Shown piece after piece: positions 14,486-21,921 of a stretch of 39,772 nucleotides of DNA. The notes beneath the pieces are model-generated. The model was not told where the DNA came from, did no database searches, and saw only the letters and a program-made list of their open reading frames with translations. Position 1 is the stretch's first letter. Each line of letters starts with the position of its first letter. The position numbers and the translations under genes were made by a program. The DNA comes from a virus: IMG/VR virus record IMGVR_UViG_3300000553_000105, positions 1 to 39,772 of that record. One strand, 5' to 3'.

Positions 14486-14746
14486 TTACATTTCTTCAAG
14501 AAACTTCTCAAACTCAAGATCACGCTTTTCACGATGAACAAAGTGTCCAAAATAGTCGATAATCAAATATTCTTCGTCATTACGATATTCATCGTAGGCA
14601 GGATAACCAGAAAGATGTGGTCCGCTCTCAGCGTTTCCGTCATCTTCAAAGCTTTCCTCAACATGATGATAATCATATTCCATCCAGAATAGCCAATAAT
14701 GTATGTTTTCATTGAATGGGGGCTTACGTGCTTTGTAATTGGCCAT
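14486..14746 (-). CDS. First gene of the leftward early operon, hypothetical
   Basis: About 86 residues, aromatic and acidic (FNENIHYWLFWMEYDYHH, then YDEYRNDEEYLIIDYFGHFV). The start ATG at 14746 is nearest to the GGTGGG ribosome site; GTG at 14755 is also possible. It is the first gene after the strong promoter at 14786-14814, so it is probably expressed early and highly. Function unknown. Confidence 0.6.
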   Translation of the reverse strand: MANYKARKPPFNENIHYWLFWMEYDYHHVEESFEDDGNAESGPHLSGYPAYDEYRNDEEYLIIDYFGHFVHREKRDLEFEKFLEEM

Positions 14747-14785
14747 CTGACCCACCTATAGCTAGGCGCTATTCTGCGCAAAGAA

Positions 14786-14814
14786 AGCATAGCACAACCC
14801 ACGAGCTCCGGCAA
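14786..14814 (-). promoter_or_regulatory. Leftward early promoter
   Basis: On the minus strand: TTGCCG, 17 bases, TATGCT, with TGC before the -10. It faces the whole run of leftward genes and stands about 40 bases before the first start codon. Spacing and extended -10 match the promoters at 1575-1603 and 9717-9745. Confidence 0.75.
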
Positions 14815-14858
14815 GCTGAATCTTTGAACTATAGTATTTTTTATTACTTGCTCTTTAC

Positions 14859-14887
14859 TTGCGCGCTAGTGTCGCATTGCTTAGGAT
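14859..14887 (+). promoter_or_regulatory. Possible rightward promoter
   Basis: TTGCGC, 17 bases, TAGGAT. The spacing is ideal and the first three bases of each box fit, but both hexamers are weak. It would transcribe through the 19-bp repeats into the replication operon, so the repeats would act downstream of the start. Confidence 0.35.
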
Positions 14888-14938
14888 AGAAGGCAAGTAA
14901 AAAAGAGCTTGCTAGGATAGGCCGGCGGGCGTATCTTG

Positions 14939-14995
14939 CGCGATCGACGCAAGCGAGCGCGATCGACGCAAGCGAGCGCGATCGACGCAAGCGAG
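14939..14995. repeat. Three perfect 19-bp tandem repeats
   Basis: The unit CGCGATCGACGCAAGCGAG occurs three times head to tail without a mismatch (14939-14957, 14958-14976, 14977-14995), followed by the first four bases of a fourth. Each unit holds the palindrome CGATCG. A spacing of 19 bp is close to two helical turns, so bound proteins would line up on one face, as for operators or iterons. Confidence 0.95.
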
Positions 14996-15216
14996 CGCGA
15001 AAGGATTAACAGAGAGCGGAAATCGCGGCTATTTTTTGCGGTCCCGTCTGTTTGCCTAGCCGAAAATCTAGCGTGCTAGGCGCCCGTCTAATGCAATCCT
15101 CGCGCCTTTCGCGTTTTAAGTAAAAACCCCGAAAATCCCAGCTTATACAGGAGAAACATCACATTTCTAGCGTCTTGAAAAATGCTTTCTTTACTATCCA
15201 ATAGGAGGATCATACT

Positions 15217-15384
15217 GTGAAACAGTATCGAACCTATGGGAGAAATGGCATCACTGTGCAAATCACTCCCGAAATGAGAGATCACATTAATGATATGAGG
15301 ACGAGGCGCGTTCCCAATCACGAAATCGTCAAAAACTTGAGAATCACTCACAATGAACTCAAGAAAGTCACTAATGGGAGCTAA
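15217..15384 (+). CDS. Small HTH-like protein, 55 aa, head of the replication operon
   Basis: A 55-residue basic protein from GTG at 15217 behind a perfect AGGAGG site, ending TAA at 15384. It reads MKQYRTYGRNGITVQITPEM, and its C-terminal VPNHEIVKNLRITHNELKKV has the spacing of a helix-turn-helix (resolvase/Cro-like). The neighbouring 19-bp repeats are an obvious candidate target, which would make it an autoregulator or replication initiator. That is inference. Confidence 0.65.
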   Translation: MKQYRTYGRNGITVQITPEMRDHINDMRTRRVPNHEIVKNLRITHNELKKVTNGS

Positions 15385-15386
15385 AA

Positions 15387-15794
15387 TTGAAGATAGGTTT
15401 CTCAGGAACGTCAGAAGGAATGACTGACGATCAGCTTTATACTGTCAGACAATTGGTACTCAGACTTAAACCAGAAGAAATCCATCATGGGGACTGCGTG
15501 GGGGCAGATTATCAATTCCATTGTATCTGTCAGCCCGCAGGTATCAAGATTGTCATCCATCCGCCTATGAATGATTATCGCCGCGCCTTTTGTAAAGGTG
15601 ATATTGTTCTTGTACCAAACCATTTCCTCGATCGTAACCACGATATTGTCAAAGCTACAGATCATTTGATAGCTGCGCCTAATTCAATGCATGAATATAC
15701 GCGATCAGGTACATGGGCGACTGTGCGTTATGCCAGATATAAGAAAAAGCCTATCACTTTAGTCTTTCCAAACGGCTCATCCAAAAGAGATTAA
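15387..15794 (+). CDS. SLOG-superfamily (YspA-like) nucleotide-binding protein
   Basis: A 135-residue protein with a Rossmann-like SLOG fold: GFSGTSEGMTDDQ at the N-terminus, IHHGDCVGADYQFH at about 32-45, ATDHLIAAPNSMHEY, GTWATVRYA and a final ITLVFP strand. SLOG proteins bind nucleotides or their derivatives and occur in nucleotide metabolism and anti-phage signalling. Here the TTG start at 15387 immediately follows the HTH gene, placing it in the replication operon. The ligand is unknown. Confidence 0.75.
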   Translation: MKIGFSGTSEGMTDDQLYTVRQLVLRLKPEEIHHGDCVGADYQFHCICQPAGIKIVIHPPMNDYRRAFCKGDIVLVPNHFLDRNHDIVKATDHLIAAPNSMHEYTRSGTWATVRYARYKKKPITLVFPNGSSKRD

Positions 15795-15795
15795 C

Positions 15796-16044
15796 ATGAC
15801 TGTCACATGGTTTAAAGGCAATAATCAAGAACTTGAATTAAGACCTGCCAGGAAATACAATCACAAAGCTAAAAAGCCATATACTCCTATCCCAAGAGAC
15901 GATGAATGGTCAGATGAAGAAATAGCATTCCTCAAAGCCAACACAGAGCTTTCATCTGGTAAGCTTGCTCTCAAAATGAGTGCCCATTTCCAAGAGAAGT
16001 TCACGCGCAATAGTATCATCAGCAAAAGGAGGCGGCTAAAATGA
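15796..16044 (+). CDS. GcrA-like DNA-binding protein
   Basis: An 82-residue protein. The second half WSDEEIAFLKANTELSSGKL then FTRNSIISKRRRLK resembles the N-terminal DNA-binding helix-turn-helix of GcrA (W-T/S-DE..., then TRNAVIGKxxRL), the alphaproteobacterial cell-cycle regulator that works with methylated GANTC sites and sigma70. It lacks the sigma-binding C-terminal domain. It may retune host cell-cycle promoters or act on phage DNA. Its end overlaps the primase start. Confidence 0.6.
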   Translation: MTVTWFKGNNQELELRPARKYNHKAKKPYTPIPRDDEWSDEEIAFLKANTELSSGKLALKMSAHFQEKFTRNSIISKRRRLK

Positions 16045-17360
16045 CACCAAATCCTGAGATGATACTCTCCTTCATCAACCGCCTCGACGCTAAAGGGCGC
16101 CACAATTTCTGTGCTGAAACACCTAACGTTGCTGGAGTTAATGGTGAAACACACGAACATGGAAAGTATGATTCCATACTTAGATTCATTAACAAGAATC
16201 AATTCAAACACTCGAATATCTATATTTCAATTAATGAGCCTTGTCCAATTATTGAGCAAGTGTCTGATTCTATTGATAAAGACAAATTCAGAGTTGGCAG
16301 ATATGGTAAGTGCTCAAGAGACGATATCATTGCGCTTAGAGCCATAGTCATCGATATTGACTTAGACCCAGAGGTCTGCATTGATGCAGAAGAGCGCCAA
16401 AACGCTAAAGACCTCATTTATAAGTTCATCCTTCACATTCCGTCCACTTTCCGCCCTAACGTAATCGTTAGTTCTGGCGGCGGCTACCAATTATGGTACA
16501 TCTTCAAAGACAAACTAGACGTCAGGCTTAATCGCTCCAAATTCTTAAGCGAGGCTGATGAAGAACACAATAGAGACTGTTTGGAAATGTGCCGAATTGT
16601 CTCTGAGTGCGCTAAGAATTTAGAAGCTCACTTGCGCAAGCTATCCGATGAATACTTTCTGGGTAGCAAAGTGTGCAAAGTTGACGCTATGTTCAATACA
16701 GATCGTATCATGCGGCTTCCTGGTACTGTCAATTATCCCAAGAAAGAGAAAATAGAATTATTCCAAGTAGAAGCATTGGCTACAGTAGCGCACGATTATG
16801 GAGACTGGTGTAATCTATTTGGATTAATCCTAGCCGTTCCAAGATATACCGAACTTAAAGAACCAGAGCCATACGTTAAGAAAGAATGGACTGGGAGGAA
16901 AAGCGACGAATGGTCTGCTAATGCAAAAGCGCGATGGTGCGCAGCATTAGTCAAGGAGCGAGGTTGGGCAGATGCACACGATGAAATCGTCAAAGGCGTC
17001 CTCTTTCCGCTCATTATGGCTACAAAAGATACAGATGAGGCGAACAGGGTTGATGAAGACGTGGCTTTGGATTGCTATTTGGAGTGCGTGTCTGGTGGCA
17101 GGCGCTTTGGCATTCCAGGCCGTAATCGTTCTGATTGGTTGTCTAAGTGGCATACAGAAATGAAGTATTACCATCCGTCGAATAATATTGGGCGATTTAT
17201 TAACTTTTGCAAAACCAAATGGTTCGAGGAAACAGCAACTGATCTCATTACGCCTTGGAGTGCTGAGGGATTCAAAGCGGCTTATAGAGAACAAGTCAGA
17301 GAATATGCTTCAAATAATAGTTCAAATGCTTTAGACTTTGATTCTTATCTAGAAGGGTGA
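16041..17360 (+). CDS. AEP-superfamily primase (PrimPol-like)
   Basis: A 439-residue protein. Metal-binding motif I is IVIDIDLDP (D105, D107). The second motif SSGGGYQLWYIF (about 144-155) has Gln where most relatives have His. The third region VDAMFNTDRIMRLPGTVNYP (214-233) is typical of this primase family. It should make primers, and perhaps extend them, for phage replication. The C-terminal 180 residues resemble the helical region that follows the primase core in primase-helicase pairs. It is directly followed by the VapE-type helicase, the usual partner. Confidence 0.8.
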   Translation: MTPNPEMILSFINRLDAKGRHNFCAETPNVAGVNGETHEHGKYDSILRFINKNQFKHSNIYISINEPCPIIEQVSDSIDKDKFRVGRYGKCSRDDIIALRAIVIDIDLDPEVCIDAEERQNAKDLIYKFILHIPSTFRPNVIVSSGGGYQLWYIFKDKLDVRLNRSKFLSEADEEHNRDCLEMCRIVSECAKNLEAHLRKLSDEYFLGSKVCKVDAMFNTDRIMRLPGTVNYPKKEKIELFQVEALATVAHDYGDWCNLFGLILAVPRYTELKEPEPYVKKEWTGRKSDEWSANAKARWCAALVKERGWADAHDEIVKGVLFPLIMATKDTDEANRVDEDVALDCYLECVSGGRRFGIPGRNRSDWLSKWHTEMKYYHPSNNIGRFINFCKTKWFEETATDLITPWSAEGFKAAYREQVREYASNNSSNALDFDSYLEG

Positions 17361-17364
17361 TATC

Positions 17365-19212
17365 GTGGCACAAGGGGAAGATGGCAAATCAGACCTTGAA
17401 CGACTCATAGATGCCCAAAAAAATGCTGTTCGACCTGTTACTGATGGAATCAGCGATACGAGCACCACAAGTAGCGATGAAGAGGCTCAGCGCCCAAGCG
17501 CAAGGGTTATTCCAATCTCCTCAGCACAGGGAACTGCGCCAAAGCCTAAGGGAAATTTTCCACAACGCATCAAAGACTTCGTGGAACAAGTGCGTAGCAA
17601 TACAGACTTCAAAGCCTTCACGCCTGAATATGTCGATTTAGGTGTTGAACTCTATTTGTTACTGGAAGGCTCTCTCCAAGAAAAACTTGCTGCCAATAGC
17701 ATTATTGAAGACTTAAAGATAGCATTCAAAAAGAGCAATAAAGACTATGTCAGATGGGAGAAGATCATTGAGGCCCTACTTAAAGATTCAAAGTCTAAGG
17801 TCAAAGAAAAAGAGCTTGAGCGCAACAAGGTCTGGGAATACGAAACGAGAGACGGTCGTCCAGTAAAAGATAGCTGGGTTAATGCGCTTCAAGCCATCAG
17901 CAAGCTCGATTACCACATTCATTACGACGAGTGGTATGAGCAACTCTATGTCAACAATGTATATTATCCAGACGAAAAAGACCTTGCCAAAGCCCTACGT
18001 TTCGAGATCAGTAACGTCTGTAAGTATGAACCAGAGATACCGGCTCTTGAGGGCGCAATCGGCTTTCTTGCCAAAAAGAACTTGTTCAACAGTAGGATAG
18101 ATTTTCTTGAATCCATCCCCAACCCAGGCCCGGACTATGATTTTGTAAGCATGTTGGTTAAGATATTAGGTTGTGAAGATACAGCCTATAATCGCGAAGT
18201 CGCTCGAATGCTACCAGTAGGAGTTGTTCAGCGCAGCTTCTACCCAGGTTGTATATTGCAGCGCATGATCACTCTACAGGGCACTCAGGGGACGCGAAAG
18301 AGTACATTCACAAAGATACTCGCTGGCAATAAGGGTTTTGGATTAGAGAAGTATTTCACCGACGCTAACATATACTTGATGAAGAACGAAGTAACGCGAG
18401 CAGCTGCCATTCGCGGCGTGGCTGTTCAAGAATATGCAGAACTCACCGGCAAGACGGAGAAAGACGTTGAACATTTTAAAGCTGATATCACGCGAACTAC
18501 GGATTTTCATAGACCATTGTGGCGAGGTCATTCTGTTGTTGCGCCAAGGAAATATGATTCGATCGGCACAACCAATAAAGAAGAATACAACTATGACACG
18601 GAGAATAGGCGGGATTATGGTATTAAGTGCGGGCTCATCAATAATGAGTTGTTTATTTCTGAGTTTGATAACATTTTTGGCCGCGTTGTTGCTTTGGTTA
18701 AGGCAGGGATGACTGGTGCGCCCAGCCAAGATGTAATTGAAGTCGCCTCGCGTATGCAAGAATCACGCGTTGTTATGAGCGATATAAGTGTTCCATTAAA
18801 TGTAATGATAGCATTGTCTGAGATAAGGGAAGATATCAGAAGATATTACGGTATGGATAAAGTTGTAAAAGGAGATCAGGTTGAATATAGGATATTGAAT
18901 AGTTATGTTCTCCAATATGTTGCGAAATATGCTAACTGGCATAAGTTAAACAAGCTTGATATCCGTAATGCTACTATCACTAAAGTTATGTCGCATACTA
19001 AAGTCACTATTGGAGAAACAGACTGGAAATGGATCAAATCAGATACAGTTATGAAGGTACACGGAATAGCTGGTAGAGGCTATAGATTAACGATTGCTGG
19101 TGAAGATAACATAAAGGCCATTAACGAGCTTGTTGTGAATATATTAAACGCTGACAATTTCTTTAAAGCTGGTATAGATGATCCTCGCATTCGTATGGTT
19201 GGGAAGGAATAA
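17365..19212 (+). CDS. VapE-type P-loop helicase / replication protein
   Basis: A 615-residue protein with GTG start and an AAGGGTGA site. Residues about 300-430 form the VapE-type ATPase: Walker A LQGTQGTRKST (K312), Walker B region VQEYAELTG (E356), a downstream HFKADITRTTDFHRPLWRG and sensor GTTNKEEYNYDTENRRDYGI. The N-terminal 290 residues are mostly helical with a Ser/Thr-rich linker at 25-60; the C-terminal part may be a winged helix. With the preceding primase it would open and prime DNA, probably at the repeat region downstream. Confidence 0.85.
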   Translation: MAQGEDGKSDLERLIDAQKNAVRPVTDGISDTSTTSSDEEAQRPSARVIPISSAQGTAPKPKGNFPQRIKDFVEQVRSNTDFKAFTPEYVDLGVELYLLLEGSLQEKLAANSIIEDLKIAFKKSNKDYVRWEKIIEALLKDSKSKVKEKELERNKVWEYETRDGRPVKDSWVNALQAISKLDYHIHYDEWYEQLYVNNVYYPDEKDLAKALRFEISNVCKYEPEIPALEGAIGFLAKKNLFNSRIDFLESIPNPGPDYDFVSMLVKILGCEDTAYNREVARMLPVGVVQRSFYPGCILQRMITLQGTQGTRKSTFTKILAGNKGFGLEKYFTDANIYLMKNEVTRAAAIRGVAVQEYAELTGKTEKDVEHFKADITRTTDFHRPLWRGHSVVAPRKYDSIGTTNKEEYNYDTENRRDYGIKCGLINNELFISEFDNIFGRVVALVKAGMTGAPSQDVIEVASRMQESRVVMSDISVPLNVMIALSEIREDIRRYYGMDKVVKGDQVEYRILNSYVLQYVAKYANWHKLNKLDIRNATITKVMSHTKVTIGETDWKWIKSDTVMKVHGIAGRGYRLTIAGEDNIKAINELVVNILNADNFFKAGIDDPRIRMVGKE

Positions 19213-19214
19213 TT

Positions 19215-19421
19215 ATGCTCAAAGAAGCGCTGGAAGAATTGTGGAATAATGGTTGTTGTCGGTGCCCAAATAATAAGACTCAATGGCTCTTTAATTATGG
19301 TTATGCAGTTATGAAGTATGGAAAACAGACGATTTGCTATAGATTAGGTGAGAGAGTTGGTGATGAAGGGAGTGTGAGAGGCGGACCAGGAAGGAAAGGG
19401 TTAGGTATAGGCCGCAACTGA
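19215..19421 (+). CDS. Small hypothetical protein
   Basis: A 68-residue protein at the end of the replication operon, two bases after the helicase stop. It begins MLKEALEELWNNGCCRCPN, with a Cys cluster (CCRC) that could bind metal, and ends in a Gly/Arg-rich tail (RGGPGRKGLGIGRN) suited to nucleic acid. Function unknown; the tail may only reflect the changing base composition at the start of the repeat region. Confidence 0.55.
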   Translation: MLKEALEELWNNGCCRCPNNKTQWLFNYGYAVMKYGKQTICYRLGERVGDEGSVRGGPGRKGLGIGRN

Positions 19422-19462
19422 GTGTAACCGGCTGATCCAGAAAAATGCAAATTATGCGGGAA

Positions 19463-19694
19463 GGTAACAAAAATCGCGTTACCGCTAAGTGCTTGTTTTA
19501 TATATGCAATCGACAGGTTTGCGCCGGTAACAAAAAAGTTTTGCTATCCTCCCCCCCTGTTCAGCGGTGCATATATGTAAATACGCTCTGCAGACGTTTA
19601 TATTTCTATACTGTTACAATGTTACAATGTTTAAAACATAAGGATTACAGAGACTTACTAATAACATTCGCGGTAACTTTTTCATGCAGGTAAC
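19463..19694. repeat. GGTAAC repeat group
   Basis: GGTAAC occurs at 19463, 19526, 19672 and 19689, and inverted (GTTACC) at 19478, forming a 6-bp hairpin with the first copy. The last two copies are longer direct repeats (GGTAACTTTTT) 17 bp apart. Between them TGTTACAA is repeated in tandem at 19612-19627. AT-rich with ordered repeats, like a strand-opening element. Confidence 0.7.
19545..19550 (+). promoter_or_regulatory. Possible extended -10 promoter element
   Basis: TATCCT preceded by TTTTGC (extended -10, TGC + TATCCT) as in the three better promoters of this genome. No good -35 stands 17 bases upstream. It would transcribe into the candidate origin, for example as an activating or priming transcript. 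Confidence 0.3.
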
Positions 19695-19778
19695 TTTTTA
19701 TCAGAACATTTCGAGAACAAATCATTAACAAAAGATGCTCACTTTATCAATCTCATCCACCACTGGGCGCATCTATTC

Positions 19779-20030
19779 AGGATGGTGAATGGACCGCCGA
19801 CCACCACCTAACCACTACATGACGTGGGTGATGGGCCACAGTTCGCAGTTCGCAATCCGTCATCCATGGGAGAACAAAACGCGAACATAGCCTATTGAGG
19901 ATGGTGAATGGGCGGTGGCCCATCAACTTTGAGGCGCATCTATTGTCACTCACACGTTGAGGATGGTGAACCGGCCCCGTCCACCCACGGTCATCCATAG
20001 TCTATATATCAGGATGGTGGTAGGATGGTG
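19779..20030. repeat. AGGATGGTG direct-repeat cluster
   Basis: AGGATGGTG occurs five times in one orientation, at 19779, 19898, 19960, 20011 and 20022; four continue with AA. The two first copies extend to AGGATGGTGAATGG. GGCGCATCTATT is also repeated near the first and third copies. Such clustered same-strand copies resemble iterons bound by a replication initiator. Confidence 0.85.
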
Positions 20031-20324
20031 AACCAACCGTGAGTGATGATGGGTGAACGCTGATTTCCAGGCCGATCCATTATCACCCACAAGCGTTGGT
20101 CTACAGTCGAGTGACTGTGGTATGTAATTGGTGGTGAGTGAGTGATGAGTGATGGGCCTTGATTGATGATTGGTGGGTGAGTGGCTATGAGTGGTGGGCC
20201 GTGGACTGCGGTGGAGCGTCGTGGGCTCATCCACAGCCACCCATGATCACTCACGTTGACCGGTGGTGGGCCACGATCGACGTCCACGCCCATCCACCAC
20301 TCATCCACAGTGGGCTGATGTGGA

Positions 20325-20381
20325 ATGCTGCGGTGCAACATGAATTTGTGCGGTGCACAATGAAATGCTGCGGTGCAACAT
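20325..20381. repeat. 17-bp direct repeat around TGCGGTGCAAC
   Basis: ATGCTGCGGTGCAACAT occurs at 20325-20341 and 20365-20381, with a related TGCGGTGCAC between. Similar TTGCA-containing sequences continue to about 20600. The AT-rich segment right after the second copy (ATATTGTGTTG, TTTAAAATGTG) could be the melting site of an origin. Confidence 0.75.
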
Positions 20382-21060
20382 ATTGTGTTGAAAATGTGTT
20401 TAAAATGTGTTGGCATGAAAAAGACACATTTGCCTTAATTTAAACACAATTGTGATTTCCAGAATGCCACACCTCATGCAACTTGTGGTTGTGGTAGTGA
20501 TGATCCACACGCGAAGTTTTCAAACGACGTGGCGTGATTGTGGAATATGCAAGAGCCATGCCGCGATACAACCTATCAGTTGCAACTTGTGATGCACTCG
20601 CGTGCGACAAAACGCCTTTTTTGGGGAAATTGTTTCTAGGTAGGAAAGGACTGGAAAGAGGCGGACCCAACTGTACGGGCTTCTAATTCGATTTAAACGC
20701 CTATCCCAGGAATAGCTAGGCGCGGCAATGCGCGGATAATGCCGAGGGCGCGTGGACCCAGCCGCGCAAAAATTACCTAGCAATAACAACGGGTTACGCG
20801 AACCTTTCAGAAATCGCGACTACGAGGGAATTTGGTCGAGCGAAATTCGCTAACGATTACAAAGGGTTAGAAATAGGGCTTTCTTTCCTGCCCTAGCGTG
20901 CTAGATTTGCCTTGTCGCCGCGACGACGCGCCCAGAGAGGGGCGCCGAGCCACGGGACGACAAGGGCATTGCGTCCCTGCTATCTCTCATCGTTAGCCGC
21001 GAACCGGACCGCGCAAGGCGCGCGGCCGCAATTCGCAAATCCCTGGAAAGGATTAATAAA

Positions 21061-21681
21061 ATGTCTAAGACCTCTTCAAACTTCGCGACCCACGCCGCTT
21101 CGGTTGAACTTAACCAGCAAGTTGCGGACCAGATCGCCGCTTTCGCCGCTAAACAAGCGGAAACAGAAGCGGCGCTGGCTAAGGCAAACGAGGCGATTGC
21201 CGCCCTTTCCGCTAAGAAAGAGACGGCCAAGAAGGCAGAAGCCCAGGATTATACGGGCTTTTCTAAGGGCGCGGCCGAACTCATTAAGGCTTGCTGCCAA
21301 CGGACCAGGAACGATCGGGCGCGTCTTACGGCGCTTGTTTTCGACGCAAAGCGGATTAGCATCCCAGACATTTGCGCGAAAATTAAATTCGTTTCGGACC
21401 GCCACGGAAATCTTACGGATCAGGTCTTTAATCGGTCCGATGTTATGCGCGTTATGCGTCGCGTCCAGGCGGATTTGTTGCAATCCGCCCAGATGTATAA
21501 TCTGTATATCGACGCGGTGGTTGTGGATAAGGTCGAACATTTGCAGTTGTTCGACCGTTCTATGAAGGCTATCGAGGCGCCAGCGACGGAAACGCCTAAC
21601 GATACGCCCGCTAGCGAGCCGGAAACGCCGGCCAGTGAGCCGGAAACGCCGGCCAGCGAGCCGGAAAGCAAGGCTAGCTAA
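21061..21681 (+). CDS. Coiled-coil protein with TPASEPE repeats
   Basis: A 206-residue protein with GC-rich codons unlike most neighbours. Residues 15-65 form an Ala-rich coiled coil (QAETEAALAKANEAIAAL), the middle carries a helical domain (FSKGAAELIKACCQRTRNDR ... VMRRVQADLLQSAQMYNLYI), and the tail holds three TPASEPE repeats (21-bp DNA repeats at about 21607-21669). A GGAAAGGA ribosome site precedes the ATG. Standing alone with a hairpin behind it, it looks separately and perhaps strongly expressed. Function unknown; an origin-binding role is possible from position. Confidence 0.7.
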   Translation: MSKTSSNFATHAASVELNQQVADQIAAFAAKQAETEAALAKANEAIAALSAKKETAKKAEAQDYTGFSKGAAELIKACCQRTRNDRARLTALVFDAKRISIPDICAKIKFVSDRHGNLTDQVFNRSDVMRVMRRVQADLLQSAQMYNLYIDAVVVDKVEHLQLFDRSMKAIEAPATETPNDTPASEPETPASEPETPASEPESKAS

Positions 21682-21692
21682 GTATAGCCAAA

Positions 21693-21716
21693 GGCTAGGG
21701 GCGCAAGCCCCTAGCC
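21693..21716 (+). terminator. Strong hairpin after the 21061 gene
   Basis: GGCTAGGGG and CCCCTAGCC form a perfect 9-bp stem with loop CGCAAG. No U-run follows, so it may act as a transcript-stabilising or partial terminator between the 206-residue gene and the 46-residue gene. Confidence 0.5.
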
Positions 21717-21742
21717 ACTACTCTTACGGGAAAGGTTAGGCT

Positions 21743-21883
21743 ATGGCTCTGTATGGTCTTTACGTTCTAGTCCTTGGCACGTATAGGTTGCATGACGCCT
21801 ATCGTACACTTGAGGACGCGCGGCGCGCGAAAGCGGCGCTGGAATACATGCAAGGCGCGCAAACCAAAATTATGCGCGTGTGA
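21743..21883 (+). CDS. Small basic hypothetical protein, 46 aa
   Basis: A 46-residue frame from ATG at 21743 (AAAGG ribosome site) to TGA at 21883. It begins MALYGLYVLVLGTYRLHDAY, then a basic Ala-rich helix (RRAKAALEYMQ) and KIMRV. It is flanked by a hairpin before and a clear terminator after. Codon use is GC-rich like the gene before it. Function unknown. Confidence 0.65.
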   Translation: MALYGLYVLVLGTYRLHDAYRTLEDARRAKAALEYMQGAQTKIMRV

Positions 21884-21892
21884 GTTGCAAGG

Positions 21893-21921
21893 GCCGTGGA
21901 GGCAACTCCACGGCTTTTATT
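21893..21921 (+). terminator. Rho-independent terminator
   Basis: GCCGTGGA and TCCACGGC make an 8-bp stem with a six-base loop, followed directly by TTTTATTT. It closes the rightward early block just after the 46-residue gene. Confidence 0.85.

Larger units (their letters stand above)
14815..15216. promoter_or_regulatory. Divergent control region between early operons
   Basis: About 400 bases without a gene, between the leftward promoter and the rightward replication operon. It holds a possible rightward promoter (14859-14887), three 19-bp tandem repeats (14939-14995) and CTAGCGTGCTAG (15068-15079). The same 12-mer recurs at 20893-20904 ahead of the 21061 gene. An AGGAGG ribosome site (15203-15208) closes the region. 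It probably controls the switch between the two operons. Confidence 0.5.
19422..21060. other. Repeat-rich untranslated region, candidate replication origin
   Basis: About 1.6 kb without a convincing gene, directly after the primase and helicase. It contains GGTAAC repeats (19463-19694), AGGATGGTG repeats (19779-20030), a GT-rich then AC-rich stretch forming loose inverted repeats (about 20100-20310), two DnaA-box-like TCATCCACA sites (20227, 20301) and TGCGGTGCAAC repeats (20325-20381). From 20440 to 21060 I see no repeat family and no gene, only CTAGCGTGCTAG at 20893-20904. Position and content fit an origin. Confidence 0.55.

Noticed and set aside
14939-14995. CRISPR-like array
   Set aside because: The repeats are directly abutting with no spacers and only three units, so this is a tandem repeat, not CRISPR.
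15088-15351. Minus-strand 87-residue frame over the start of the replication operon
   Set aside because: It lies opposite the 55-residue HTH-like gene, which has a perfect AGGAGG site, and has no ribosome site of its own.
19445-19693. Plus-strand 82-residue frame in the repeat region
   Set aside because: No ribosome site, Cys/Tyr-rich random-looking composition, and it is made of the GGTAAC and TGTTACAA repeats.
20009-20443. Several 90-135-residue frames on both strands at 19.8-20.8 kb
   Set aside because: His/Pro/Thr-rich low-complexity translations of the repeats in several frames at once, without ribosome sites.
20901-21565. Long frames in other phases over the GC-rich 21061-21681 gene
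   Set aside because: Arg/Leu/Ser-rich shadow translations; the 21061 frame has the ribosome site, coiled coil and repeat pattern of a real protein.
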